Source: Candidatus Nanohaloarchaea archaeon (lineage in GTDB: Archaea > EX4484-52 > GLR71). Taken from it: 25,822 nucleotides of DNA. Every line of letters begins with the position of its first letter. Positions within the stretch are counted from its first letter, which is position 1. The stretch covers positions 1-25,822 of the forward strand of contig DAOVVY010000002.1 in assembly GCA_030636885.1 (NCBI GenBank), given 5' to 3'. The position numbers and the translations under genes are program-made. The notes under the pieces are model-generated. The model had not been told where the DNA came from and searched no databases. It was given only the letters and a program-made list of their open reading frames with translations. Shown here piece after piece: positions 1-8,004 of this stretch.

Positions 1-83
1 ATAAACTTATTTCAGATTTATGATTAAGTTAAATCTTTTTAATTTAATCTTTTACTTTTTTATACTATTTTCTTCTCAGTTTA

Positions 84-93
84 ATTTATAAAG
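84..93 (+). promoter_or_regulatory. TATA-like box upstream of first gene
   Basis: An AT-only TTTATAAAG-type element lies about 80 nt before the first gene. A start site 26 nt downstream would give a leader of roughly 55 nt. The leader ends in an AAGGGTG ribosome-binding-like stretch just before the ATG. Inferred from spacing only. Confidence 0.4.
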
Positions 94-167
94 ATTAGTT
101 CACGTATTTTTATTTCATAAGAGTTATTTTTGTTGTTCTCTTTAAGGAATGACAGAAGGGTGTAATT

Positions 168-1151
168 ATGGGTGCTGATGAGGTTCTGGATAAAATATTA
201 AAAAAAAATGCAGAAGAACTTCGTAAGAAGAAAAAAAAAGAGGCTCATACTGATAAGTTTAAATCTGAGATAAAAGATGTGTTCACTAATATAGAAATTG
301 GTTACAATAAAATTGCTGAAGATTTTTATGAGGAAGTAAAAGGTAATACTTTTAATAAAAAAGATTCTAAGTCGTGGGAACATGATGCAATAAACAAATA
401 TTCATTGGATATAGAACTTGAGGATTTTATTGTTTTAACTACTTATTGTGTTTATATGGATATGTTAGTTAATGGTGTGGTAGAATATCAAAAAGCAGGT
501 GAAACTCTTAGTGTTATAAAGATGCTTCAGGATTCAATATCTAATGGTAGAAAAAGTACAGATCATGTATATCCTAATTCTCTTGAGACTGCTATGGGTG
601 GTGATAATTTTCAATCAAATAAAAAATTTTGTTTCTGTGTGAAATATTCTGAAAAAGTGTATCATGAGGATGAAACAATTACTACGGAAAAGATTCATTT
701 TTTGTGTGTGCATCAAGATAGGACAAATCCAGGAAAAATAAGTCATATGAGTGATGTATTCATCACTGAAGATACGGAAAGATCTGATGAAAATGATATA
801 AAATCTGTATGTAAATATGCAAAGCGACAAAATTCAAATGAGTATGAGGATACTAAGGATAACTATTGTGAGTTGCATAGTGCGTCAATAAAACTTAAAT
901 CACGACATGAATGTTCAATTCCAATTTTAGATTACATGATGCAATTAAGAAATAAGTTTTTAGATGAGATTGTTAATAATTATTTTGAAAAGTCTGATTA
1001 TATCTCTGAAATGAAGAGTTTCGATGCAGGTATGAATTCGCGTCTTAAAACTAGATTAATTGAAGATTTTGAAAAATATGGTTCTATTGTATACTCTAGG
1101 TTAATTAAAGGTTATAATGATCATAATGATGATTTGTCGTATATTGGTTGA
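168..1151 (+). CDS. Unrecognised 327-aa protein
   Basis: I do not recognise a family. The protein opens with a highly basic helix (residues about 8-26, with a run of lysines), followed by a probably helical region to about residue 130. A central part carries several cysteines (FCFCVKYSE and HFLCVHQD, around residues 155-185, then VCKYAK and CELHS), which could form strands or a metal site but match no standard zinc-finger spacing. The C-terminal 80 residues again look helical. No signal peptide or membrane segment is visible. An AAGGGTG sequence six bases before the ATG supports this start. The gene precedes a zinc-finger/HTH gene on the same strand, but the latter has its own TATA-like box, so they are probably separate units. 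Coding is supported by the long uninterrupted frame and codon pattern; function is unknown. Confidence 0.75.
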   Translation: MGADEVLDKILKKNAEELRKKKKKEAHTDKFKSEIKDVFTNIEIGYNKIAEDFYEEVKGNTFNKKDSKSWEHDAINKYSLDIELEDFIVLTTYCVYMDMLVNGVVEYQKAGETLSVIKMLQDSISNGRKSTDHVYPNSLETAMGGDNFQSNKKFCFCVKYSEKVYHEDETITTEKIHFLCVHQDRTNPGKISHMSDVFITEDTERSDENDIKSVCKYAKRQNSNEYEDTKDNYCELHSASIKLKSRHECSIPILDYMMQLRNKFLDEIVNNYFEKSDYISEMKSFDAGMNSRLKTRLIEDFEKYGSIVYSRLIKGYNDHNDDLSYIG

Positions 1152-1202
1152 ATTAATTCTCTTTCCTGTAACATTTTTAAATAACGGATGACAAATATCT
1201 GT

Positions 1203-1454
1203 ATGCGCGTGTGCAAATTCTGTGGAAAATTCATTCTTACAAGCTATAACCAGCATTTGGCGATTGCGCATCCGCGTGAGTGGAACAAGATAAAGAAAGA
1301 ATGGGTGCAGCTTAAGGCTGAAGGCATGTCTGCACAGAAGATTGCTGATAAGTACGAGACCAATACTACTACTGTGAGCCGTGCGATAAAGGATAGTTAT
1401 GGCGCATTCCATAAGCTTCAGAGACATAAGAATCCGTCTGTTGAGATTAGTTGA
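1203..1454 (+). CDS. Small C2H2 zinc-finger plus helix-turn-helix protein
   Basis: The 83-aa product combines two DNA-binding modules. Residues 4-23 form a C-x2-C-x10-H-x4-H zinc finger (C4, C7, H18, H23), and residues about 38-65 form a helix-turn-helix of the resolvase/sigma-like type (EGMSAQKIADKYETNTTTVS). This points to a small sequence-specific DNA-binding protein, probably a transcription regulator. An ATG lies 15 nt earlier in frame, but a TTTTTAAATA box at 1174-1183 sits about 26 nt before the ATG at 1203, so a leaderless start at 1203 fits better. It lies just upstream of the rRNA dimethyltransferase gene on the same strand, about 63 nt away. Domain assignment is by motif reading; the target is unknown. 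Confidence 0.75.
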   Translation: MRVCKFCGKFILTSYNQHLAIAHPREWNKIKKEWVQLKAEGMSAQKIADKYETNTTTVSRAIKDSYGAFHKLQRHKNPSVEIS

Positions 1455-1517
1455 TTGATTGTTTTTTCTTTTTTCTTATACAAAACAATAAAAGCTAGGT
1501 TGTACTAATTTAATCTT

Positions 1518-2327
1518 ATGAGTATAATATCTGATTTGAATATCAGTCCTGATAAGAAGTTGGGGCAGAATTTTCTTGTAGATAAGAATATAATTGGTGT
1601 CGAGATTAGAGAAGCTGATGTGTCTGATAAGGATACAGTCCTTGAGATTGGTGCGGGGTATGGTGCATTGACTCTTGAACTTGCAAAAGTCGCTAAAAAA
1701 GTCATAGCTGTTGAACTTGATTCTGAACTTGCTGAAATTCTTCAGGATAGATTGACTGATCAGAATATAACTAATGTTGAAATTATACAAGGTGATATAC
1801 TTAAAGTTGAGATACCGCCATTTGATAAATGTGTGGCAAACATCCCTTACCAGATTTCATCTAAGATTGTTGAGTTGCTTGGGCGGTTGGGCAAATATTC
1901 TGTACTTATCATGCAGAGAGAGTTTGCAGACAGGCTTGTTGCAAAACCGGGCGAGAAAAATTATTCAAGGATATCTGTTCTTGCGCAATATCATTTTGAT
2001 TCTAAATTTTTACGAAAAGTTGGTAGGAAATGTTTTTTCCCTGCACCTAAGATTGATTCTGCAATTATCCGGCTTTTGCCTAAAAAGATAAAAGCGAAAG
2101 TTTCAGATGAGGCGTTCTTCTTTAAATTTGTAAGGGCTGCTTTCATACATAAGAATCAGAAACTGTGGAAAGCTATATCACATTCTAAGCGCGAGATGGA
2201 ACTTGATAAGGATGTTCTTAAAAAGATGGGGCATGAGTTATCATTGGCTGATGTCCGTGTGCGTACTATGGATATTGATCAGCTTGCTAAGTCTTCCGAA
2301 GAGATGTTGGTTCTTGTTGGGAAATGA
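1518..2327 (+). CDS. rsmA: rRNA adenine N6,N6-dimethyltransferase KsgA/Dim1 (canonical copy)
   Basis: This 269-aa protein is the typical archaeal Dim1/KsgA, which uses S-adenosylmethionine to dimethylate two adjacent adenines near the 3' end of 16S rRNA during small-subunit maturation. Visible motifs in order are KLGQNFLVD (about 14-22), the SAM-binding EIGAGYGALT (about 44-53), the acidic ribose-contact VELD, and the catalytic NIPYQIS. The family stretch MQREFADRLVAKPG follows, then FFPAPKIDSAI. The C-terminal helical domain is complete. A CAATAAAAGC box at 1485-1494 lies about 26-30 nt before the ATG and no ribosome-binding site is visible, suggesting a leaderless or very short-leader mRNA. 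A second, divergent paralogue lies at 4059-4865 on the other strand, so the window holds two members of this family. Confidence 0.95.
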   Translation: MSIISDLNISPDKKLGQNFLVDKNIIGVEIREADVSDKDTVLEIGAGYGALTLELAKVAKKVIAVELDSELAEILQDRLTDQNITNVEIIQGDILKVEIPPFDKCVANIPYQISSKIVELLGRLGKYSVLIMQREFADRLVAKPGEKNYSRISVLAQYHFDSKFLRKVGRKCFFPAPKIDSAIIRLLPKKIKAKVSDEAFFFKFVRAAFIHKNQKLWKAISHSKREMELDKDVLKKMGHELSLADVRVRTMDIDQLAKSSEEMLVLVGK

Positions 2328-2482
2328 GTTTTATTTGTTTTTTTCTTTAAATTTTGTATATACTTAGTATGTGATATTTGATTGATTTTTTCTTGAGTGT
2401 TAATGTGGATACGGTCTGTATCTTAAGAGTAGTAACAACAGTTATAAAGATTAATGTTCATATTATTGAATAAGAAAATACA

Positions 2483-2490
2483 GATATATT
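2483..2490 (+). promoter_or_regulatory. TATA-like box for the repeat protein gene
   Basis: GATATATT is centred about 26 nt before the ATG at 2513, the spacing expected for a leaderless archaeal transcript. A GGGTGA stretch between box and ATG could instead act as a ribosome binding site if transcription starts further upstream. Confidence 0.35.
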
Positions 2491-2512
2491 GTCGTGTATG
2501 GGTGAATAAAAT

Positions 2513-3220
2513 ATGTCAATTATAACTGATGAAAACGATTTAATACTTGCAAAAACGGTTAAATCATATATAATAGATCATGGGTTACCTTATGTTGAAA
2601 ACTGTTATTCTGAAGAACTTAAACAGGTATTAGATAAGAAGTTATATAATTCAGAACAACTTTCGGAATTTAATGAGACACATTTAAACTTAATTGAAGA
2701 CTCTGTACCTGATATAATAAAACAAAATGGTTTAGAATGGACTAAAATCGTTTATTCTAATGCTATTAAAAGAGGATTAAAAAAAGGAGTTTATAGAGAT
2801 GATCAATTTAAACAATTTAATGAAGTCTGGTTAGATGACAATGCAGAATATTTAATTAAAGAAATAAATAAGGATTCTGTTGGCTCTATTTGTGGCTTAC
2901 ATATATTTGACGATGTACGAAATTATGAAGGTTCTGAACTTGAGCATCTTCATAAACTGAAAAAAATATTTTTTGATAAAAATGCAGAACAAATTGCATT
3001 TATGATAGAACAAAATGGTGTTGCTTATGTTAGGGACTATAAATCTAAAGCTTTTCAATATGCAATGGAACATCCTACTTTTAATGTTGAGTATCTTATG
3101 AAATTAAATAAAAAATGGTCAAAAAATAAGAAGAAAAATATAAAGTCTGAAAAAAAAGAATTGACAAAATCTAAATATTCTTTAACTCTTGGGAGGAATA
3201 TTTTTTGGTATCTTAAATGA
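2513..3220 (+). CDS. Unrecognised 235-aa protein with three internal repeats
   Basis: No family is recognised, but the protein contains three diverged copies of a ~45-residue motif, at about residues 16-59, 65-110 and 160-205. Each copy has a hydrophobic helix ending in a Gly (DHGLPYV, QNGLEWT, QNGVAYV). A Tyr/Lys-Ser-x-(Ala/Glu) helix follows (CYSEEL, VYSNAI, DYKSKA). Each ends in an aromatic/acidic segment with a conserved Asn (EFNETH, QFNEVW, KLNKKW). A 50-residue insert with two cysteines and His separates copies two and three, and the tail is lysine-rich. The fold is predicted all-alpha and soluble. It is flanked by non-operonic neighbours: rsmA ends about 185 nt upstream and the next gene is convergent. 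A protein- or RNA-binding helical repeat is possible but unproven. Confidence 0.75.
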   Translation: MSIITDENDLILAKTVKSYIIDHGLPYVENCYSEELKQVLDKKLYNSEQLSEFNETHLNLIEDSVPDIIKQNGLEWTKIVYSNAIKRGLKKGVYRDDQFKQFNEVWLDDNAEYLIKEINKDSVGSICGLHIFDDVRNYEGSELEHLHKLKKIFFDKNAEQIAFMIEQNGVAYVRDYKSKAFQYAMEHPTFNVEYLMKLNKKWSKNKKKNIKSEKKELTKSKYSLTLGRNIFWYLK

Positions 3221-3245
3221 AGTTAAGTTTAATCTTTTTTTAATC

Positions 3246-3980
3246 TCAATTCCTACTTCTCAATTTTGCCAAAAGTCTTAATATTTCAAGATATAACCAC
3301 ACCAATGTCACTATAAGACCAAATGATGCGTACCATTCCATGTATTTGGGTGCGCCGGCTTCTACACCGTTCTCTATAAAATCAAAGTCTAGGACAAGGT
3401 TCAATGCTGCAATTGTGACTACAAATAGGCTGAACAAGATTCCGAATGTTCCGCTTTCATGGATCAATGGAATTTGTGAGCCAAAAATTCCAAGGATGAA
3501 ATTAATTATGTATATTAAAAAGATGCCACCTGTGGCTGCAACTACGCCTAGCTTGAAATTTTCAGTGGCCTTTATTACGCCAGATTTATAAGCCATAAGG
3601 AGCGCAAATAATGTTCCGAAAGTCAAGAATACTGCGTCAATGACTACTCCTGGATATGATGCTTCAAAATATGCGGAGATTCCTCCAAGGGCTAAACCTT
3701 CAAGAAGTGCATATATCGGTGCTGTAATTGGTGACCAGGTCTTTTTTAATACTGTGATTAATGCAAGTATCAGGCCACCTATAAGGCCACCTATCATAAA
3801 TAGCATAAGATTTGGATTTCCATCTAAGAACATACCCCATGTCTTTGATGCAGTGAACATGACTAATGCTAAAAGAATTAATGTTTTGTTTGTTGTTCCC
3901 TGGATTGTCATCTTTTCTGTTACTGGACCTTGGTGTTCAAATGTCTTTGAATTGAGTGCGGGGTTGGAACTTCTGATCAT
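3246..3980 (-). CDS. Bax inhibitor-1/YccA family membrane protein
   Basis: This 244-aa integral membrane protein matches the BI-1/YccA family. It has a short soluble N-terminus (SNPALNSKTFEHQG, then KMTIQGTTNKT), seven predicted membrane helices, and family-typical features: a TWGMF-like segment after the first helix, GLIGGL, and a YALLEGLALGGISAYFE region. Members act as pH-sensitive ion (often calcium) leak channels or as membrane-quality factors linked to FtsH proteases; its substrate here is not known. The ATG is preceded by AAAGGTAATTATC, a reasonable ribosome binding site. It is convergent with the repeat protein gene and lies 78 nt downstream of the second KsgA paralogue on the same strand, so co-transcription with it is possible. 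Length is normal for the archaeal/bacterial subgroup. Confidence 0.85.
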   Translation of the reverse strand: MIRSSNPALNSKTFEHQGPVTEKMTIQGTTNKTLILLALVMFTASKTWGMFLDGNPNLMLFMIGGLIGGLILALITVLKKTWSPITAPIYALLEGLALGGISAYFEASYPGVVIDAVFLTFGTLFALLMAYKSGVIKATENFKLGVVAATGGIFLIYIINFILGIFGSQIPLIHESGTFGILFSLFVVTIAALNLVLDFDFIENGVEAGAPKYMEWYASFGLIVTLVWLYLEILRLLAKLRSRN

Positions 3981-4058
3981 GATAATTACCTTTCCTATAT
4001 CTGTTATTTTTGGTTAAGTTGTTTATATGTTTGTTTATCTTTTTTTATGATTTAAAAA

Positions 4059-4865
4059 TTATAATGCTTCTTCTATTTTATCAAGCAAACTGCTCAACTC
4101 TTCATAAGATAACATTATCACTTTCTTGTTAAGTGTTTTTATGTCAAGGTCTAAAGTCTTGATTAATGCGCGAGATTCATTTTGTGTATACCTTTTTCCA
4201 TCGTTCAATGTCCTGTAATCAATTATTGCTTCAAGGAGTGCGTTCTCGGTTTTCTTGGTGCGCTGATCGAATAGTAGTCGTGTGATAAATTTTGTTGTTT
4301 CGTCTTTCAAAGTTTCTTTTTTAATAGGTCTTATGCTGATTATTGCGGATGATATTCGTGGTCTGGGAGTGAAAGCGCTTTTAGGCACTATCTCAAGAAA
4401 TTCCACATTGAAATATGCGGGAGTAATAAGTGATAAAAGTGATGATTCTTTTTCCATGTCAAGCATTTTCTCTGCGAAACTTTTGTTCACTGTCAATATG
4501 CCTTCTTTGAAATCGCATCTTGATAATTTTAGTATCAATGGTTCTGAAATGTTGTATGGTATGTTTGCGACTATCTTGTCGAATTTTGGTAGTTCTTCGT
4601 TTAAGGCGTTACCATATATGATTGTTACATTTCTGTATTTTTCTTTTAGGTTGTTGTGGTGTTCTTCAAGGGTTGTGTCTATTTCATAGGAAGTGAGTGC
4701 GCAACCTGTTTCTGCTATGGCTTCAGTTAAAATTCCAGTTCCTGTTCCTATTTCAATTACTGCATCTGTATCTTTTATGTCTGCAAATTCTATTATGTTT
4801 TCTATCGTGGTCGGGTCTGTCATGAAATGCTGGCCGAATCTTGAGACTTTATCTTTAACGGACAT
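4059..4865 (-). CDS. Second, divergent KsgA/Dim1-type rRNA dimethyltransferase paralogue
   Basis: The 268-aa product has the full KsgA/Dim1/Erm architecture. RFGQHFMTD lies at the N-terminus, the SAM-binding EIGTGTGILT at about 38-47, an acidic YEID, catalytic NIPYNIS near residue 100, and FTPRPRISSAI before a C-terminal helical domain. The catalytic tetrad NIPY is intact, so activity is plausible. The stretch following the catalytic site differs from the canonical copy: the MQREFADRLVAKPG-type segment is replaced by NKSFAEKMLDMEKESS, which has lost the PG. This suggests a different RNA substrate or partner. Possibilities are 16S rRNA, another rRNA adenine (Erm-like), or a structural factor. 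It lies downstream of RNase J on the same strand, separated by T-rich sequence. Family is certain; specific target is not. Confidence 0.85.
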   Translation of the reverse strand: MSVKDKVSRFGQHFMTDPTTIENIIEFADIKDTDAVIEIGTGTGILTEAIAETGCALTSYEIDTTLEEHHNNLKEKYRNVTIIYGNALNEELPKFDKIVANIPYNISEPLILKLSRCDFKEGILTVNKSFAEKMLDMEKESSLLSLITPAYFNVEFLEIVPKSAFTPRPRISSAIISIRPIKKETLKDETTKFITRLLFDQRTKKTENALLEAIIDYRTLNDGKRYTQNESRALIKTLDLDIKTLNKKVIMLSYEELSSLLDKIEEAL

Positions 4866-4897
4866 ATTATCAACATTTAATTTTTATTTAGATTTTT

Positions 4898-4922
4898 AAA
4901 AAATGGGATAAAAAGAAAAAAA
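4898..4922 (-). terminator. T-rich terminator after RNase J
   Basis: Read on the minus strand, two T runs (seven T, C, several T; then six T) lie 12-37 nt after the RNase J stop. Archaeal termination is driven mainly by such U tracts. The same stretch provides the upstream region of the second KsgA gene. Confidence 0.5.
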
Positions 4923-4934
4923 GGTTTTTTAGGC

Positions 4935-6260
4935 CTATTTGATGTTCACATACCTGCCGTCTGTCATTATGTGGACTGTGTCGCCGATTATGAATCCTTC
5001 TTCTTCACACAATGATGCAAAAGATGCAAGTCTTTCGGTTTCACCATGGACTGGTATGATTTTTTCAGGGTTCAGCATCCTTAAAAGATCTCTGTGGTCC
5101 TCTTTCATTGCATGACCTGATACATGGACATCTTTTAATATTCTTACACCTTGCTCTTTCAGGTTTCGTTCTATGACATACCTGTTTGCCTTGTTTATCG
5201 GTGTCGGAATTGTTGTTGATGAAAATATAACCTGGTCTTCTTTTCTGAAATTAAATTTGTATTCTTTGTTTGCAATCCTTGAAAGAACCGAGTTTGGTTC
5301 ACCTTGGTTACCTGTTGAAAGTACAAGATACTTTTCCGGGTTTTTCATGACAAGGTTTTCGATATTGCTTTTTACTGTCTTTGGTCGTCCTGCAAGTGTG
5401 AATTCAGATTTGTCTATCATGCCCAGAGTGCTTGCGGCATCAATGTAGTTTTCCATTGATCTGCCCAATATTATCATTTCTCGTCTGCCTTTATTGGCCT
5501 CAATTATGCTTTTTATCCTTGCAATGTGAGATGCGAAAGAAGTTATGTATACTGCTGAACTGTCTTGGTATGCGCGGTCTATAGCATCAAATACCATGTC
5601 CTTTGCGACTTTTTCTGAAGGACATCTCTGTTCCTCGCTGATGTGTACACATTCTGAAAGATGAAGTTTTATACCTTCATTGCCTAACTCTTTTAGTCTT
5701 TTGTAATCTGGTTTAGCGCCTAAAGTCGGTGTGTTATCAAGCTTGTAATCAAAACCTACAGTCACAATACCCTCTGCTGTGTATGCAGCAATCAATGATG
5801 CATCTGGGATGCTGTGTGTCATGTTTACATATTCTATCTTGAAATTTTTGGATAGTTCTGCAGTGTCACCATATTGCATAGGTGTTATGTATTTAAGATA
5901 ATCTTCCATCCTGTGGTCTTTAAGAAGACGTTTGATTATTTCTGCTGTGTATGGTGTTGCAAGGATTGGGCAGTTGTATCGTTTTATCAGTTTTGGTATT
6001 GCTGATATATGGTCTAGATGTCCGTGTGAGATTGCGATTCCAATTACTTTTTTTGTGTTCAGTATAAGATCGTTTGGTAATACACCCATGCTTCGTAATG
6101 TCTGTTCATCAACATTTTCGTAATTCAATCCTTTTGCACTCAGTTCTATCAGGTGTTCCATAGATACACCCATGTCAAATATCACTACTTCGCCATTCAC
6201 TTCTATGGCTGTCATGTTTTTTCCGACTTCTTTAAAGCCGCCTATTGCGTAAAATTTCAT
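4935..6260 (-). CDS. rnj: Archaeal RNase J (beta-CASP metallo-ribonuclease)
   Basis: This 441-aa protein is a metallo-beta-lactamase/beta-CASP nuclease of the archaeal RNase J type, a cytoplasmic 5'-3' exoribonuclease. Seen in order: an IFDMGVS strand with the first metal-ligand Asp, the zinc motif SHGHLDH (about 79-85), a THSIPDAS histidine, and GFDYKLDNTP with the bridging Asp. The beta-CASP motifs follow: an acidic stretch before SEEQRCPSE, ITSFASHIARI, and VSGHAMKEDHRDLLR, then PVHGE. All catalytic residues seem present. There is no N-terminal KH pair, which separates it from archaeal CPSF/FttA-type proteins. The ATG follows GTGATAAATT. It sits between a nucleotidyltransferase gene and the second KsgA gene on the same strand, and its product would complement the 3'-5' exosome encoded at the other end of the window. 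Confidence 0.92.
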   Translation of the reverse strand: MKFYAIGGFKEVGKNMTAIEVNGEVVIFDMGVSMEHLIELSAKGLNYENVDEQTLRSMGVLPNDLILNTKKVIGIAISHGHLDHISAIPKLIKRYNCPILATPYTAEIIKRLLKDHRMEDYLKYITPMQYGDTAELSKNFKIEYVNMTHSIPDASLIAAYTAEGIVTVGFDYKLDNTPTLGAKPDYKRLKELGNEGIKLHLSECVHISEEQRCPSEKVAKDMVFDAIDRAYQDSSAVYITSFASHIARIKSIIEANKGRREMIILGRSMENYIDAASTLGMIDKSEFTLAGRPKTVKSNIENLVMKNPEKYLVLSTGNQGEPNSVLSRIANKEYKFNFRKEDQVIFSSTTIPTPINKANRYVIERNLKEQGVRILKDVHVSGHAMKEDHRDLLRMLNPEKIIPVHGETERLASFASLCEEEGFIIGDTVHIMTDGRYVNIK

Positions 6261-6371
6261 AATTTATCACTTTTTCCTGTATATTTTGTATCTAATATAT
6301 CTTTCTGAGTTAGTTTCAGGACATAAAGAAACGGTTATTGTGTTTATAATATCATTATTTTTGACTAATAG

Positions 6372-6379
6372 GTTATATA
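6372..6379 (-). promoter_or_regulatory. TATA-like box upstream of RNase J
   Basis: On the minus strand, TTATATAA lies about 112 nt before the RNase J ATG. A start 26 nt downstream would leave a leader of roughly 90 nt. A weaker box, ATTATAAAC, lies closer. Identified by sequence match only. Confidence 0.35.
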
Positions 6380-6415
6380 AGTATGTGTCTGTTTGGATTG
6401 TTTTTTGAGAATTAA

Positions 6416-6454
6416 ATAAAAATAAAAAAAGAAATTTCTGAAAATAAGAAAAAA
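6416..6454 (-). terminator. T-rich terminator after nucleotidyltransferase gene
   Basis: Downstream of the nucleotidyltransferase stop, the minus strand contains runs of six and seven T separated by A/C-poor sequence. This fits a U-tract terminator and separates this gene from RNase J. Confidence 0.45.
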
Positions 6455-6472
6455 TAATGGTTAATATCACTT

Positions 6473-7843
6473 TTATTCTTTCTTTTCAGATGGTCTACTC
6501 ATTGTGACATGACCTGAATTGTGGTGGTTGCTATTTTCTTGAGATTCTTTGAGTTTTTTTATCATCTCAAGTTTTTCTTCTGATATCTTGAGCTCGCCTT
6601 TGGCTTTAAGTTCTTTTAGTTTGTTGCCTAGTGTATATATGAAACGTTTCGTCTCTTCTTTCAGACCGTATATCTCTCTTTCAGGTATCATCTCTGCTTT
6701 TCCTTTCTTTGCGATGATCAGTGCTTTTGCAAGCCGTTCAAAAAGATCTTCTTGTAGTTCTTTCACTTCCGGGAAATGATCTGCCATGGCTTTTGGAAGA
6801 TCTTTTAGGTGTGCGGGTGGTTTTATTCCTTTCAGTTCAAGTGCGCCGACATTTGCCTTAAGGAATGCTTTGTATGTGTTCATCAAGACTGTGTCCGCTT
6901 TCTGTTCCGACAGTCTTTTCAGGAGTTCTTGCATCTCTTTTATGAACTCATCTGTCATCTTTAGATATTCATCTGTCCTTTTACCTAGATTTTCTATCTC
7001 TTTCTTTTCAGCATGTTCAATCTCTTTTGCAAAGTCGTGTATTCTTTGTGCCATATCACCGTATTTTGCATCAAGGAGTTTCTTGTCAACAAAATGGAAT
7101 ATCAGCTCTTTCGGTACATCCTCTTTTCCAGGTGGTACTTTTCCTATGAGCATCAGTGGTGCCTGACCTGCAGCGGCCATTGCCTGTTCCATGAAATGTG
7201 CACCGCTCTTCATCCTGAATTCTGCCATCTTAAGGTGTTGTGGGGCGATATGGATCCTTTTTGCAACTGCTTCGTTTGTTGTAGGGAGCATACCACGTTG
7301 AAGCATTCTTTTTGCCGGCATGTATATGCCTACATCATATACGGGGATACCGAACCTTAGAATTTCCATTATCAATGGTTCAACTGATCTTATGGATTCC
7401 CAGAATTCTGTAAGGAACATGAATGCCTGTATCGTTATGTTCTTGTCTATTTTTGCACCGATACGTCTCAGGTCTGCGCTTATCTTCTCTTTGACTTCGG
7501 CAGGTATGTCTTTTTCCAGCTTGGTGTCATCAATTATGACAAAGGTGTCTATGTCGGAAGTCTCTTTGTGTTTGCCTTTGGCTGTTGACCCGTAGACTAT
7601 GACTGCTTTTAAGCTGTTTTTGAATTCTTTCTGGATCTCTTTCGCGAATGTCTGTGCGGTCTCAAGGCGTATTTTCTGGCTCTCTTCTTTAGACATCTCT
7701 TTCTTTTTTTCAGTCTTTTTGTTTTTTGTGTCTTTTGAATTATTTGTATTTTTTGCTTTTGTTTGCTGTGCTGATCTTGTTGTTTTTGGTTTTTCAGTCT
7801 TTGGTTTTATTGCAGTTTTTTTGTCGTCAGTCTTTGTTGTCAT
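6473..7843 (-). CDS. Pol-beta-type nucleotidyltransferase domain protein
   Basis: The 456-aa protein has a low-complexity N-terminus rich in Lys, Thr and Ala (residues 1-60). A nucleotidyltransferase core follows: VIVYGSTAKGKHKETSDID gives the Gly-Ser of the fold and the first two catalytic carboxylates (SDID, about 98-101). The expected third carboxylate strand appears as NITIQAFMF, without an obvious Asp. The rest is mostly helical, with a long charged coiled-coil-like stretch at about 265-315 and a charged tail. It is not a CCA-adding enzyme or poly(A) polymerase of known layout. The substrate is unknown. The ATG follows AAGGTGTTCTT, a good ribosome binding site. It is divergent from the Pro-rich gene at 8005. 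Conserved archaeal family membership is likely, but function is open. Confidence 0.75.
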   Translation of the reverse strand: MTTKTDDKKTAIKPKTEKPKTTRSAQQTKAKNTNNSKDTKNKKTEKKKEMSKEESQKIRLETAQTFAKEIQKEFKNSLKAVIVYGSTAKGKHKETSDIDTFVIIDDTKLEKDIPAEVKEKISADLRRIGAKIDKNITIQAFMFLTEFWESIRSVEPLIMEILRFGIPVYDVGIYMPAKRMLQRGMLPTTNEAVAKRIHIAPQHLKMAEFRMKSGAHFMEQAMAAAGQAPLMLIGKVPPGKEDVPKELIFHFVDKKLLDAKYGDMAQRIHDFAKEIEHAEKKEIENLGKRTDEYLKMTDEFIKEMQELLKRLSEQKADTVLMNTYKAFLKANVGALELKGIKPPAHLKDLPKAMADHFPEVKELQEDLFERLAKALIIAKKGKAEMIPEREIYGLKEETKRFIYTLGNKLKELKAKGELKISEEKLEMIKKLKESQENSNHHNSGHVTMSRPSEKKE

Positions 7844-8004
7844 AAGAACACCTTGTAATACTCTATGATTAAAATATGTTTATCAGTTATATATATCTTT
7901 ATAGGGTATGGATATTTTGCTTAAGCTTTTTTGCTTTAATCGGTATCTATTTATATCATCAATAATAAAATAATTATTATCATATTATGTAAGTGTGAGA
8001 TATT

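Noticed and set aside
2402..2425. Short hairpin GATAC-GGTCT-GTATC before the repeat protein gene
   Set aside because: A 5-bp stem without U tract or conserved context is too weak to call.
6267..6470. 67-aa minus-strand frame between RNase J and the nucleotidyltransferase
   Set aside because: It begins in the T-rich terminator, has no ribosome binding site, and shows no recognisable motif; it is likely a chance frame.
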